A stretch of 64,000 nucleotides of DNA, from NCBI RefSeq assembly GCF_009725985.1, contig NZ_RCNR01000004.1:62001-126000 (forward strand), read 5' to 3'. The translations under genes were made by a program, and so were the position numbers. The stretch comes from Zobellia amurskyensis. GTDB taxonomy: Bacteria > Bacteroidota > Bacteroidia > Flavobacteriales > Flavobacteriaceae. Each line of letters starts with the position of its first letter. Position 1 is the stretch's first letter. Shown here in pieces: positions 15,932 to 25,394 of the stretch. The notes under the pieces are model-generated. The model made no database searches. It worked only from the letters and a program-made list of their open reading frames with translations, and had not been told where the DNA came from.

Positions 15932-17569
15932 TTACGCAATTAGGTGCAGTGGTTGCCCATTTTTATCCAAAGATTCGATAAAATCGTTTGGTATGTTTTG
16001 GTAGGTGTCCAGTCCAAGAGTAGTTAAAAAGTCGTTGGAGAATATGTTGGCCATTTTTTCGGATAGCAACCAACTTCTACATTTCATCCATTGGTCTACG
16101 TTGTTGCCGTACATGTGTTGGGCTAAATTAGGAAAAGCATAGTCCATACTTTTACCCCAATGCACCGTAAACGGAATATTCTCTGCTTGTAAAGCTTCAA
16201 TCATAAAGGTGCCATACTCCTCCAAGCTAGGAATCTTATCGGATTTGTCCCATTGTATCCCATCAATTTCAATAACACAGGTTTTGTGAAATTTGGTAAA
16301 GCCCAAGGTTGCTTCTGTTTTGTTTACGTAGCGCATCGCAAAAATTCCGGGAATGGGGTGTGCTTTCGTCATCTTGACCAGTGCGTTCAATGCCCTTTCG
16401 GAATCCTCAATGGCCACTCCCATAGAGCAAGCAAAAGCGGGACCTTTGTAACCGGCATCCCAAAAAGTTTCGTAGAGCGTAGCCGTTATTTTTTCCTCAT
16501 CTTTCGTGATTTCTGGTAGGATACTTTTCTGTAGACTTTTTATGAACCAAGGAATGCTTTTTGGAAATTTTTCACTGAATTTGATCAGCAAGTAAATAAG
16601 GTCTTTATATATCGATTTTTCAATTTTACTGAACGGATCCGGGTAGGCCATCTGATAAGGTTTCTTGTACATGGCTTCAATTACATATTGGTCTTCATCA
16701 ACATATGGGTTAATGAAAATTTTATAGTGGTACGGTCTACTGGGTTTTCCATTTTGGTCTACTTCATTATCAATTTTAAACTCCGAGTTCTTAAAATCTA
16801 AAGTTTTGGATAAGGACAGCGCCAAGTTCTTATCTATTTTGCGAACATACCTGTCTAACAAGAAGAGGTCGTCCGCCTCTATGACTACCCCATGAATAAA
16901 ACCAAAACTGCCCAAACCTACCAAAGCGGCATTAAAAAGTTCATCGTTTCTAATGACCTTTGCGTTTATGCGATGTGCAAAAGCATCGTTTAAACTGGGC
17001 TTTGTGTGTCTTTCTAAGTATACATTGTCAGTAGCATTTGGTCCGGTAATGATATTAAGGCCTACCACATAATCCTGTACCGCACCCGTGTCAAAAGCGG
17101 ACCCATGAACGCCGGTTGAAATGCAACCCGCAATGGTCTGCCCGTTGCTGGCCCCAGTAGTTTTTAGAGATTTGCCATATTCATTCAGTTTTTGCGAAAT
17201 GCGTTTTATGGTATTCCCACACTCAAAAAAGAAAATGTTTTCATGCTCGTATTCAGAATCAGGATGCATATCATCTGCCAAGATTTCAAGGTCTAAGTAC
17301 ATTAAATTATTCTGATGCATGTTATCCTTTTGGTGCGCAATGTTAGACATAGACCATCTGGAACCGTACGCTCGAAATCCTTCCTTTTCTGCAATGCATT
17401 TTTTGATTAAACGGTGTATCTCTTCCGCAACATCATTATAACGTAAAACCCTGCTGGGCATGGTAGCCTTGCTTTCGTGGCGGGTAATGTACTGACGTTT
17501 CAGGTCAAACATTCCGTTTTCGTGTAGCGTATCCCATTTTTGGACTAATAATTCACTTGTCTTTGCCAT
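15932..17569 (-). CDS. FAD-linked oxidase of the VAO / aldonolactone oxidase type
   Basis: A 545-residue flavoprotein with a PCMH-type FAD-binding half (about 30-240). The typical TGVHGSAFDTGAVQDYV loop (about 152-168) binds the FAD pyrophosphate, and a GLGSFGFIHGVVIEA strand-helix follows. The C-terminal half contains TLGFTKFHKTCVIEIDG and a late VHWGK motif, as in aldonolactone oxidases and related sugar-acid dehydrogenases. Expected reaction: oxidation of a sugar lactone or polyol with oxygen or another acceptor. No signal peptide, so cytoplasmic. It follows a small lipoprotein gene by 5 bp. No link to the protease cluster is evident beyond position. Confidence 0.75.
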   Translation of the reverse strand: MAKTSELLVQKWDTLHENGMFDLKRQYITRHESKATMPSRVLRYNDVAEEIHRLIKKCIAEKEGFRAYGSRWSMSNIAHQKDNMHQNNLMYLDLEILADDMHPDSEYEHENIFFFECGNTIKRISQKLNEYGKSLKTTGASNGQTIAGCISTGVHGSAFDTGAVQDYVVGLNIITGPNATDNVYLERHTKPSLNDAFAHRINAKVIRNDELFNAALVGLGSFGFIHGVVIEADDLFLLDRYVRKIDKNLALSLSKTLDFKNSEFKIDNEVDQNGKPSRPYHYKIFINPYVDEDQYVIEAMYKKPYQMAYPDPFSKIEKSIYKDLIYLLIKFSEKFPKSIPWFIKSLQKSILPEITKDEEKITATLYETFWDAGYKGPAFACSMGVAIEDSERALNALVKMTKAHPIPGIFAMRYVNKTEATLGFTKFHKTCVIEIDGIQWDKSDKIPSLEEYGTFMIEALQAENIPFTVHWGKSMDYAFPNLAQHMYGNNVDQWMKCRSWLLSEKMANIFSNDFLTTLGLDTYQNIPNDFIESLDKNGQPLHLIA

Positions 17570-17574
17570 AGCTT

Positions 17575-17937
17575 TTATATATCAGGAATCATACATACAT
17601 ATTTTATCTTCACTTTTCTACGCGTACCAAAAGTCACCATATAGAGGAGGTTGCCACCAAAAGTATCCGTGAATTCAACCGAGAACAGTTTTCCGGATTC
17701 ACACTTTTCTTTGGGTACTTTAATCATCATACCATCTGTAAGCACGGAGGTTTTTACAACGGCCGTATATTCCCCGTACATTTTATCGCGGTACCAATCT
17801 TGGCCTTCCATAGTTTCGGGAGGCATAGGTACGCCATGTGTGCTTACCAACCGTGTGGTGTAACAAGATTGTAGGGATAGCGCTGCAAGAAGTAAAATTG
17901 CGCTAATGATATAGACTCTACGTAGTTTAATATCCAT
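17575..17937 (-). CDS. Small lipoprotein of unknown function
   Basis: A 120-residue protein with a lipoprotein signal: a hydrophobic helix (about 8-22) followed by lipobox LQSC (Cys at 25), then YTTRLVSTHGV. The mature part is about 95 residues, beta-rich in appearance, with two further cysteines. The N-terminus resembles small envelope lipoproteins of Bacteroidota. It lies 5 bp upstream of the FAD oxidase gene in the same direction, so it is probably co-transcribed, although a periplasmic lipoprotein and a cytoplasmic oxidase have no obvious shared task. Confidence 0.7.
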   Translation of the reverse strand: MDIKLRRVYIISAILLLAALSLQSCYTTRLVSTHGVPMPPETMEGQDWYRDKMYGEYTAVVKTSVLTDGMMIKVPKEKCESGKLFSVEFTDTFGGNLLYMVTFGTRRKVKIKYVCMIPDI

Positions 17938-18351
17938 TTTTAGAAGTAATTAAATTGTGAAGTAAAATTTCACAAAACGTTACATGATGATATTCGGTAG
18001 AGGGAATAGTGGTGGCAATATAATAAGTAGAAGGGAACGTGCTAGACGGTTTTGTATAAGTTGGCCGTTATTTTGTATGAGTGGTATTTTTTAATGGATT
18101 AGAATGTTCTGAAAATGTAGGAATTTACAGATGTAAGCGGTTTTTCACTGTTTTATCATCCTTTTAAAGTCCTATGGTAACCAGCTCATTAAAGCACTAT
18201 TTTGATGGAAGTTGTTGATTATCTGATAAATCCATAATAATTAGCGTCAGGTCTTTCGTATTCTTCAAAAAGCTTGTTGCGAACATCCATATAGCGGTAT
18301 GCTCCGTATTTTAACGTGAAGACTAACCAATAAAATACCTAATTACGCCGG
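17938..18351. other. Intergenic region with a gene remnant
   Basis: A 414-bp divergent gap. It should hold promoters for the leftward lipoprotein gene and the rightward envelope operon. The stretch 18219-18338 reads as a coding-like minus-strand tail (separate entry). Nothing else recognised. Confidence 0.5.
18219..18338 (-). pseudogene. Coding-like 39-codon remnant of a membrane protein C-terminus
   Basis: The minus strand reads VFYWLVFTLK then YGAYRYMDVRNKLFEEYERP and DANYYGFIR before a TAA: a hydrophobic segment followed by a well-balanced charged tail. No start codon lies before the internal Met17, and a TAG closes the frame at 18339-18341. It looks like the 3' end of a lost gene, or a short peptide gene starting at that Met. 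Family not recognised. Confidence 0.35.
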
Positions 18352-20286
18352 ATGATTTATTTTAAAAAACGGCTTGTTCTTTTTATTTCCCTAGGTTTCC
18401 TTTATCAATCATACGGTCAAGAGAAACAACAGTACAATGGCCCGCTACAAGTGGGAGCTTATAAAGGGAAGGCCGCTTATTCTTATGTGGTACAGGAACA
18501 AGACACCCTCTACAATGGTACATTTCAACTTCAAAGCAGTAACCTTGGTGCTTTAGTAGAAAAGGAAGATTCCTCATTTCTTATTGATGGAAATTTTGAC
18601 AAAGGCACACCCAATGGTACTTGGTATTTTCAGTTTGGCGAGTTCCAAACCGAGAGCGAAAGCAAGCTAGTAGGGTACGAGTACCGAGTATTGATAAGTG
18701 GCCGCCAAGAAGAATCTAAAGGGAAGCTTGTAAATGGTAAACCTAACGGAAAATGGACGTATGAGGCGAACCAAATAAAATCTTCGGAGGTTGAAAAGAC
18801 GCTTTTTAAAAGTGTAATCAATTTTCAAAACGGAATTCCTCAACAAAGCTTTCAAATTGAAAATGATAGTACCGTTCTAATAGGTCGGTTTTTGCGCAAC
18901 GGACTCGCACATGATGAATGGACCTCCTACACCGCCAATGCCATAGACGATACGGAAAATTGGATTTTTGATGAGGGCGTGCTAAAAAAAATTGTAACCG
19001 TAACGGATGGTTTAACCAATGAAATTACTGTTTTTGATGCGTACCCATCCTATAAAACCATACCCTTAAGTGAAGGATATCTTGATCTTTTAAAAGCAAC
19101 GATAACTACAAAAAGCTCTGTTAACTTTAAAACAGGCGTTTCCGAAGTCTTATCCAAGAATAACGGATATTATAAAAAACTGAACGGCATCCTAAATCAA
19201 ATGGGTCCGTCTAGTTTGACTCCCAATTTTAAGGTGAAAGTTCCTTTTTATGCATTGGATTCCTTGCAGATAGAGACCATAGACCAGATTGCAAAAGATT
19301 ACAAAGCTGCTCAAGCAATTAGTGATACCCTTTTAAACAACAGTCACTTGAATATTGTACGACGCTCCGATGCAGATGCACAATACAGATATGAAGTAGT
19401 CAAAAAAATAGATGCCGATTTTTTACAACCGCTTAACACTTTTGTAAAGTATAAGGAGGAAGCTATTTTAGAATATATAGAGTTCCCCAAACTGATACAG
19501 CAATTGTGGCCTTCGGGGAAACCAAGTACAAGTATAGAGGTCGCAATCGATAGTAGTGAGGCTGCAAAAACTTTTGCTTTGCCCAATACCGAATCATATA
19601 ATTTTAGCGGGAACACCACCAAATCCGTTGCAGCAATAGCCGAATATGCCAAACTGAGTTTAGAAAATGTAATGGCTTCACTTTCTGACCGATTAACGAA
19701 CGAAGCACGCCTACAGGAACTAAACGGACTGGAGAAAGATTTGATTGCAGCGAACGACACTTTGGTGCAAAAAGTAGATTCGCTGCAACCAGGACTTCCA
19801 TTGGATTATAAAGCTCCTTTGGAAAATTTAAAAAATCTAGCGGATGGCTTGCTCGGTGATTATGCTTTGCTGAAAAACCCCGAAAAGAAATTGGCTTTTG
19901 GAAAAAAGTTAAAAGACTGTCTGGCTGAGTTACAAGATCTGACAGATGTTCTGGGAGACCTTCCCCATACATCCCAAGAAATAGAGAAACTCTATCAAGA
20001 TGCCATTTGGAACCCTTTTATGGCCACTGTTATGCAAGAAGGTGTAAAGAAACGCATTACCTCTGCCTATAACGAAATATTGATTCCTCATTTTTTAGAA
20101 GAAGCTGCAGCAGCAAATTGTGAAAAAGTGAAACCACTTACGGAGCAAATTGTCCATACGAATAGCCGCATGGTAAAGCTGAGGGAAGGGGATACCAAAA
20201 AACTAGAGCGCAAGTTGCGTAAGGAGAAGAATCCGCAAGAAGTTATGAAACTGCTCCACGAGCAATCAATCGCCAAAGAAAAATAG
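18352..20286 (+). CDS. Secreted protein with MORN/YwqK-like N-terminal repeats
   Basis: A 644-residue protein with a Sec signal peptide (cut near SYGQ, residue 22). Residues 60-210 contain repeats of the YwqK/MORN type (GNFDKGTPNGTWYF, GKLVNGKPNGKWTY, GRFLRNGLAHDEWTSY). The rest (about 260-640) is helical, rich in Lys and Glu, probably coiled coil. Inferred to be periplasmic or surface-exposed. It is first in a three-gene operon, with 2 bp to the DUF2490 gene. MORN-type repeats recur in the third gene, so the operon seems to build one envelope complex. Function unknown. Confidence 0.7.
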   Translation: MIYFKKRLVLFISLGFLYQSYGQEKQQYNGPLQVGAYKGKAAYSYVVQEQDTLYNGTFQLQSSNLGALVEKEDSSFLIDGNFDKGTPNGTWYFQFGEFQTESESKLVGYEYRVLISGRQEESKGKLVNGKPNGKWTYEANQIKSSEVEKTLFKSVINFQNGIPQQSFQIENDSTVLIGRFLRNGLAHDEWTSYTANAIDDTENWIFDEGVLKKIVTVTDGLTNEITVFDAYPSYKTIPLSEGYLDLLKATITTKSSVNFKTGVSEVLSKNNGYYKKLNGILNQMGPSSLTPNFKVKVPFYALDSLQIETIDQIAKDYKAAQAISDTLLNNSHLNIVRRSDADAQYRYEVVKKIDADFLQPLNTFVKYKEEAILEYIEFPKLIQQLWPSGKPSTSIEVAIDSSEAAKTFALPNTESYNFSGNTTKSVAAIAEYAKLSLENVMASLSDRLTNEARLQELNGLEKDLIAANDTLVQKVDSLQPGLPLDYKAPLENLKNLADGLLGDYALLKNPEKKLAFGKKLKDCLAELQDLTDVLGDLPHTSQEIEKLYQDAIWNPFMATVMQEGVKKRITSAYNEILIPHFLEEAAAANCEKVKPLTEQIVHTNSRMVKLREGDTKKLERKLRKEKNPQEVMKLLHEQSIAKEK

Positions 20287-20288
20287 AA

Positions 20289-21119
20289 ATGGAAAGTAGA
20301 CAATTCAATTTTATTTGGCTCGTACTTTTTCTATTGGTCGTAACCAATAGTGTAGTCGCTCAGGAAGAAGAAAAAGTAGAATTACCTGCGTATTCAAAAT
20401 ATAAGGACCCAACCACCAAAGTTTGGGTAAATACTTATGGTAAAATACGAATAGGGAAACGTTTATTTTGGGATGCACAGACCCATTTTCGTTTTCAAGA
20501 AACCGAAGCTACACCATTTATTGGCCAGATCGGTCAAATTTATAACCGTCATGCCATTGGGTATATCTATTCTAAGAAAGTGAATTTTAGTTTGGGTGGG
20601 GTAGTGCGTATCAACTTTAATACAGATGAGGATTCCGAAGATAGAAACGTGGTACCCGAGTGGCGTATATGGCACCAATACCAATTTGCCATGCCTTTGT
20701 ATTCGGCAATGATCTATCACCGTATCAGGATTGAGCACCGCTGGACACAAAGTTTTGAGGAAAACAGTGAGTATATTTTTAGAAACCGATGGCGTTATAT
20801 GTTCCGAGCTAAAGTGCCGCTGAACAGTCACAAGCTAAAGCCTAAAACATTTTATGTTTCCCCAGAAGCGGAATTGATCATGCAAAGTGGAAAGGAAGTT
20901 GTGGGCAGCCCTATGGAGGACCTGCGATTGACTACCACCTTTGGATATATTGCCACACCAAGGTTAACTTTTGCTACCGGTTTAATGTACTCACAAGGGC
21001 AGGATTTTACCAATGCCGGATATTATAAACAGGCATGGACCTTACGATTTCACATGTACTATTCCCCTGATTTTAGAAGGGTTAAAAACAAATTGCCAGA
21101 AATCCATTTAGACGATTGA
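20289..21119 (+). CDS. DUF2490 outer-membrane beta-barrel protein
   Basis: A 276-residue protein with a signal peptide (cut near VVAQ, about residue 25). The mature part is a run of amphipathic strands with the DUF2490 look: VWVNTYGKIRIGKRLFWDAQTHFRF near the start, an RNRWRYMFR strand, and a final HMYYSPDF strand. The family is a porin-like barrel common in Bacteroidota with no assigned function. It is the middle gene of the operon with two MORN-repeat proteins, 2 bp after the first and 31 bp before the third. Confidence 0.8.
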   Translation: MESRQFNFIWLVLFLLVVTNSVVAQEEEKVELPAYSKYKDPTTKVWVNTYGKIRIGKRLFWDAQTHFRFQETEATPFIGQIGQIYNRHAIGYIYSKKVNFSLGGVVRINFNTDEDSEDRNVVPEWRIWHQYQFAMPLYSAMIYHRIRIEHRWTQSFEENSEYIFRNRWRYMFRAKVPLNSHKLKPKTFYVSPEAELIMQSGKEVVGSPMEDLRLTTTFGYIATPRLTFATGLMYSQGQDFTNAGYYKQAWTLRFHMYYSPDFRRVKNKLPEIHLDD

Positions 21120-21150
21120 TGCGTATTTAAAACGTAAAATAAAGAAAAGC

Positions 21151-21993
21151 ATGAAAAAGAATATTATCCTCTATTTGATTCTGGCCGTCACCATTGGCAG
21201 TTCTATGTTCTATTTTACAAAATCTAGTTCGCTAAGTAAGCAATTGGAGCAAATGCAAGAGCAACAAGGGCAGATTTCCGAGGAACTGAGCGAATATGAA
21301 AAATTGGCTTTAATAGATTCCATGCTTTTAGCAGGTAATTATGATACGGCCATAGAATCCTATACCGCTTCTTTAAAGGTGAGGGAGGAAAATAAAATGG
21401 GTATTCCATTACGGATTGCTTTGGCTCAAAAACTAGCCCTGGTAAAAAGCGATGCTCAACCCAAAGAAGATTCTGTGAAAGCGGAATTAGATAGTTTGCC
21501 AAAACCTGTTATTGCCACGGCAAATGAGGTTCGTAAATACGATTCTTTAAATTTCACTCTAGAAAAAACTAAGGTGCAATTGGCCCGTCTAAAGCGCCAA
21601 ATGAAGGACAAATCTTTTGGAGAATATCTAAAATTCAAAAGTGCCAAAGGTAATTTTATGCACTACGTAGGTAAGGTGAAAAACGGAAAAGCCAATGGTT
21701 ACGGTATAGCACTTTTAGACAGTGGTAGCCGTTACGAAGGACAATGGGTAGGAAATAATCGCCAAGGTGAGGGTACATTTTACTGGCCTGACGGCGAATA
21801 CTATATTGGAGCTTATGAGAACGATAAGCGTAGCGGTTTTGGCACCTATTATTGGCCAAATGGTGAGAAATACGCTGGCCAATGGAAGGACGATAAGCGC
21901 AGCGGAACCGGTAAATTCTTTGATTCCCATGGCGATTTAGTTGCCGGTGGTGAATGGAGCGATGATAAACTGGTTGAAATCAACGATAAGTAA
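21151..21993 (+). CDS. MORN-repeat protein with N-terminal anchor
   Basis: A 280-residue protein. One TM or uncleaved signal helix (about 5-22), a coiled-coil stretch (30-55), a helical linker with SLPKP, then four MORN repeats at about 168-265 (YVGKVKNGKANGYG, YEGQWVGNNRQGEG, YIGAYENDKRSGFG, YAGQWKDDKRSG). MORN repeats form a beta-meander used for protein or lipid contact. Probably anchored in the inner membrane facing the periplasm. Last gene of the operon, followed by a strong terminator. Confidence 0.8.
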   Translation: MKKNIILYLILAVTIGSSMFYFTKSSSLSKQLEQMQEQQGQISEELSEYEKLALIDSMLLAGNYDTAIESYTASLKVREENKMGIPLRIALAQKLALVKSDAQPKEDSVKAELDSLPKPVIATANEVRKYDSLNFTLEKTKVQLARLKRQMKDKSFGEYLKFKSAKGNFMHYVGKVKNGKANGYGIALLDSGSRYEGQWVGNNRQGEGTFYWPDGEYYIGAYENDKRSGFGTYYWPNGEKYAGQWKDDKRSGTGKFFDSHGDLVAGGEWSDDKLVEINDK

Positions 21994-22029
21994 GAAGAGT
22001 CACGATAAAATATTCTTTCCATACAAAAC

Positions 22030-22066
22030 AAAAATCCCCGTGAGCATTAAGTTCACGGGGATTTTT
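22030..22066. terminator. Bidirectional rho-independent terminator
   Basis: AAAATCCCCGTGA and TCACGGGGATTTT form a 13-bp stem with a 9-nt loop, flanked by A-tract and T-tract. It serves the rightward MORN operon (ends 21993) and the leftward ABC exporter operon (ends 22098). Confidence 0.92.
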
Positions 22067-22097
22067 ATTGACTTCCTTCTTCGGCTAAAATAAATTA

Positions 22098-24644
22098 TCA
22101 GGATTCTCTTCGCAATACCTCCAAAGGTGAACTACGTAGTACGGTTTGGATGTTGCTTAGGCCAATTGCTAATACGAGTATTGTAATTCCCGGCAAGAAC
22201 ACCACAAATGGTATTAGCGAGGGCACAAAAGGTTCCTTAAAAACAAATATCGCTAGGCAAAGGCTACTTACCAATGCCAGTACAATTCCCACCAAACTGC
22301 CCAGTAGACCTAAGAACACATATTCCAAGGCAGATATTTTTAATATCTGGTTGTTTTTGGCACCCAACGTACGGAGCAAAACACTCTCTTTAATTCGTTG
22401 ATATTTACTGGTTCTAACGGAACCGATAAGTACAATTATACCTGTAAAAATACTAAAGAAGGCCATAAAGTTAATGACCCAAGATACTTGGTCCAGTATG
22501 TCCTCAATTAAAGTAGAGACCTGCCGTAAATCGATAATGGTCACATTTGGAAATTGAGCTACCAAATCCCGCTGCATGAGTGCGGAACCTTTTTCATCTG
22601 GGATATTACTGGTGAAAACATTAAACTGTGGTGCCTGTTCCAAAACTCCTTTAGGAAACACAACGGAAAAATTAAGTTGCATCTGCGCCCAATCCACCTC
22701 ACGTATGCTGCCAACAGTGGTTTCCATTAGAACACCCTGTATATTAAATACAACAGGGTCTCCAACGCTCAGTTTTGCATCTCTGGCAAGATTGTCTGAA
22801 ATGGAAATGAACACGGGCTCACCTTGTTTTACCTCAGGAGTCCATGTGCCTTCCAGTATTTCTTCGGAAAGGGCAAGTGAATCGCGGTATGTGGTTCTAA
22901 ATTCATGGTTCAATATCCAACGGCGAATTTGGTGGGTAGTATCTTTTCTGAGCTCGTTAACGGATGTACCGTTAATGTTGTGCATTCGCATAGTGACCAA
23001 AGGAATGTTCTTAAGCACCGGGAAACCTTTGTTGGTTATACTTTTTGCTACCGAATCGCGTTGTTTCGGCTGAATATCCAGGATAATAATATTGGCATTT
23101 TCAGAAGTCTGTCCAATTTCGGCTTTTGCCAACAAAATATCTTTGGTGAAATATAAAGTACTGATCAAGAAGGTTCCTAGACCTATGGCAACTACCAAAA
23201 CCACGGTCTGGTTGTTGGGCCTAAAAAGGTTGAGTAAACTTTGACGTGCTGTAAAGCTCCAATGCTTCGGAAAAAAGCGTTTTACCATCTTGGCGAAGAA
23301 CATAGCTACAAGTGCTAGAACGGCAAATGTAATCATGGTACCGGCCACAAAGGCCAAGGCGTACGTAGCATCTTTTATCAGCCAAAAAGAAAATAAAAAC
23401 AAGAATACTAGAATAGCCCCGAACACCAATAGCCGTATGGATGGTGGTTCTTGAGACGAATTTTCATCAACACGAAGTACATCTAAGGGGGATACATACC
23501 AAGTTCTCAATAAGGGAAGGAGTGCAAATAAAACGGACATAAACAGACCTAGCAACACGCCAATTATCAAAGGTTGTGCAGAAATGGTGATTTTAAGGTC
23601 AAAAGGTAAGAATTCCTTAAGCAGATATGGGAATAGCTCTTGAATACCAATACCTATCAACGACCCGATAAGACCTCCAACGATACCTATTCCGCCTATC
23701 TGAATCAAGAAAATCAGAAAACTCTGAAGCCTTGAAGCGCCCATACATTTTAAAACGGCAATGGCCTTTAATTTCTCTTTGATGTAGATGTGAACGGAAC
23801 TGGCAATGCCAATACATCCTAAGAGCAGGGCGATAAAGGCTGCTAGGTTCAGGAATTTGCCCACGTTGTCATAACGCCTGCCCAAGCGGTTGGTAGTGCT
23901 GGTATGCGTGTCCAAGTCCGCATTTTCTAGCTCTAGTTCAGGTTCCAGTAAGTCCTGAAGCCGCTTTAAGTTGACCGTATCTTGTACCTTGTAGTAATAT
24001 TGATATTCCTTTCGGCTTCCAAATTGCAACAGATTTGTGGCTTTAATATAGCGGTAGGGAATGATTACCGGTGGTGCCACCGAAGTTGAAATGGCCGTGC
24101 TTCCGGGAATAGCTTTTAATGCCCCTGCAATGGGAATGGTTAGTTCTCCTATTTTTATGGAATCCCCGGGATGCATATCGAACTGAAGCATCAGCGTGGC
24201 ATCTACCAGCGCACCGCCCGACTTTTGATAAGTTTCTGCGGCGGCAGTCGGTTGGGTGTCTATATCTCCGTAGAAGGGGAAATTACCGTCTAAGCCCTGT
24301 ACCTTCACCAATTTGGTGCCGCCGTTCTTAGGAAAAACGACCATAGAAACAAAGTTGACCTCATAAGCACCGGGCTGTAACGAATCTATAATAGCCTGCG
24401 CCCGTTCCGTTGGAATTTGTTTTGAGTCTATTTTAAAATCGGCACCCATCAACGCTTTGGATTGGCGCTGTATATTGTCCTTTAAATTTGTGCTGAACAA
24501 TTGTATGGAAACGACCGCTGCAATGCCCAGAATAATCGATGCCATAAATAGCAGCAGACGCACTTTGCTGGCTTTGGCATCGCGCCAAGCCATTTTAAAA
24601 AGCCAAGGTGTCCGTAAACTTTCGTTAGATTTAGAATTCATCAA
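22098..24644 (-). CDS. ABC exporter permease, FtsX family (YbbP-like)
   Basis: An 848-residue permease. The N-terminus has a cytoplasmic lead (FKMAWRDAKASKVR), TM1 at about 27-48 and a periplasmic MacB-PCD-like domain (50-260). An FtsX domain follows with three TM helices, a short tandem TM pair in the middle, a second periplasmic domain and a final FtsX domain whose tail is RSSPLEVLRRES. This two-FtsX layout of about 800 residues is typical of YbbP. The stop-start overlap ATGA with the ATP-binding protein shows translational coupling. The YbbA/YbbP pair next to a TesA-like esterase is a known arrangement. The substrate may be a lipid or lipoprotein, not established. Confidence 0.88.
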   Translation of the reverse strand: MMNSKSNESLRTPWLFKMAWRDAKASKVRLLLFMASIILGIAAVVSIQLFSTNLKDNIQRQSKALMGADFKIDSKQIPTERAQAIIDSLQPGAYEVNFVSMVVFPKNGGTKLVKVQGLDGNFPFYGDIDTQPTAAAETYQKSGGALVDATLMLQFDMHPGDSIKIGELTIPIAGALKAIPGSTAISTSVAPPVIIPYRYIKATNLLQFGSRKEYQYYYKVQDTVNLKRLQDLLEPELELENADLDTHTSTTNRLGRRYDNVGKFLNLAAFIALLLGCIGIASSVHIYIKEKLKAIAVLKCMGASRLQSFLIFLIQIGGIGIVGGLIGSLIGIGIQELFPYLLKEFLPFDLKITISAQPLIIGVLLGLFMSVLFALLPLLRTWYVSPLDVLRVDENSSQEPPSIRLLVFGAILVFLFLFSFWLIKDATYALAFVAGTMITFAVLALVAMFFAKMVKRFFPKHWSFTARQSLLNLFRPNNQTVVLVVAIGLGTFLISTLYFTKDILLAKAEIGQTSENANIIILDIQPKQRDSVAKSITNKGFPVLKNIPLVTMRMHNINGTSVNELRKDTTHQIRRWILNHEFRTTYRDSLALSEEILEGTWTPEVKQGEPVFISISDNLARDAKLSVGDPVVFNIQGVLMETTVGSIREVDWAQMQLNFSVVFPKGVLEQAPQFNVFTSNIPDEKGSALMQRDLVAQFPNVTIIDLRQVSTLIEDILDQVSWVINFMAFFSIFTGIIVLIGSVRTSKYQRIKESVLLRTLGAKNNQILKISALEYVFLGLLGSLVGIVLALVSSLCLAIFVFKEPFVPSLIPFVVFLPGITILVLAIGLSNIQTVLRSSPLEVLRRES

Positions 24645-25330
24645 ATTGAAGCAGTAGGTTGATTGGTTACTATTTTTCCTCCTTTAAGCCGCAATATTTG
24701 CTGCGTACGGTTGGCTAATTCTAAATCGTGGGTTATGATAATCAAAGTGGTTCCGTTTTCCTTGTTCAGGTCCAACAACAGCTGAATAACCTTTTCCCCG
24801 GTTTCGGTATCTAGATTTCCTGTAGGCTCATCAGCGAATAGGATGGAAGGTGCGTTCGCAAAAGCTCTTGCCAATGCTACACGTTGCTGTTCTCCACCTG
24901 ATAATTGGGATGGGTAATGGTGCATACGGTCTTTTAGGCCTACTTTATCCAGTAATTCGGTGCTTTTTTGAGTCGCATCCGAAGCACCCTGAAGTTCCAA
25001 AGGAACACTCACATTTTCCAGAGCCGTAAGAGTAGGCAACAATTGAAAATTCTGGAATATAAAACCAACTTCTTTATTGCGTAATTGGGCGCGCTCGTCT
25101 TCATTTAAGGTGTTTAAATCCTGTCCGCATAATTCTACCGAACCTGCATTTGGTGCATCCAGACCAGCACATAAACCCAGTAACGTTGTTTTGCCACTTC
25201 CCGAGGGTCCTACGATTGAAAAAGTCTGGCCTTTCTCAACATCGAAAGTGATGTCGTGCAAAACTGTTAATTGCTTGTTACCGCTGGTGTATGTTCTCTC
25301 CAAACCGGTAATCTTTAATATCTTTGACAT
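24641..25330 (-). CDS. ABC exporter ATP-binding protein (YbbA/LolD-like)
   Basis: A 229-residue ATPase with all ABC motifs: Walker [10 protein letters not shown] (about 39-47), Q-loop in [10 protein letters not shown], signature [14 protein letters not shown], Walker [13 protein letters not shown], and the H-loop in [10 protein letters not shown]. It belongs to the MacB/LolD/FtsE-type subfamily that pairs with FtsX permeases. It is the first gene of the operon and overlaps the permease by 4 bp. The divergent esterase gene starts 64 bp away, so the two share a short promoter region. Confidence 0.95.
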   Translation of the reverse strand: MSKILKITGLERTYTSGNKQLTVLHDITFDVEKGQTFSIVGPSGSGKTTLLGLCAGLDAPNAGSVELCGQDLNTLNEDERAQLRNKEVGFIFQNFQLLPTLTALENVSVPLELQGASDATQKSTELLDKVGLKDRMHHYPSQLSGGEQQRVALARAFANAPSILFADEPTGNLDTETGEKVIQLLLDLNKENGTTLIIITHDLELANRTQQILRLKGGKIVTNQPTASI

Positions 25331-25394
25331 TATCTTAATTTAAATACCATTTATGTTCAAGCCGCATAATAAAGATTTCCACTCTAAATTACCA

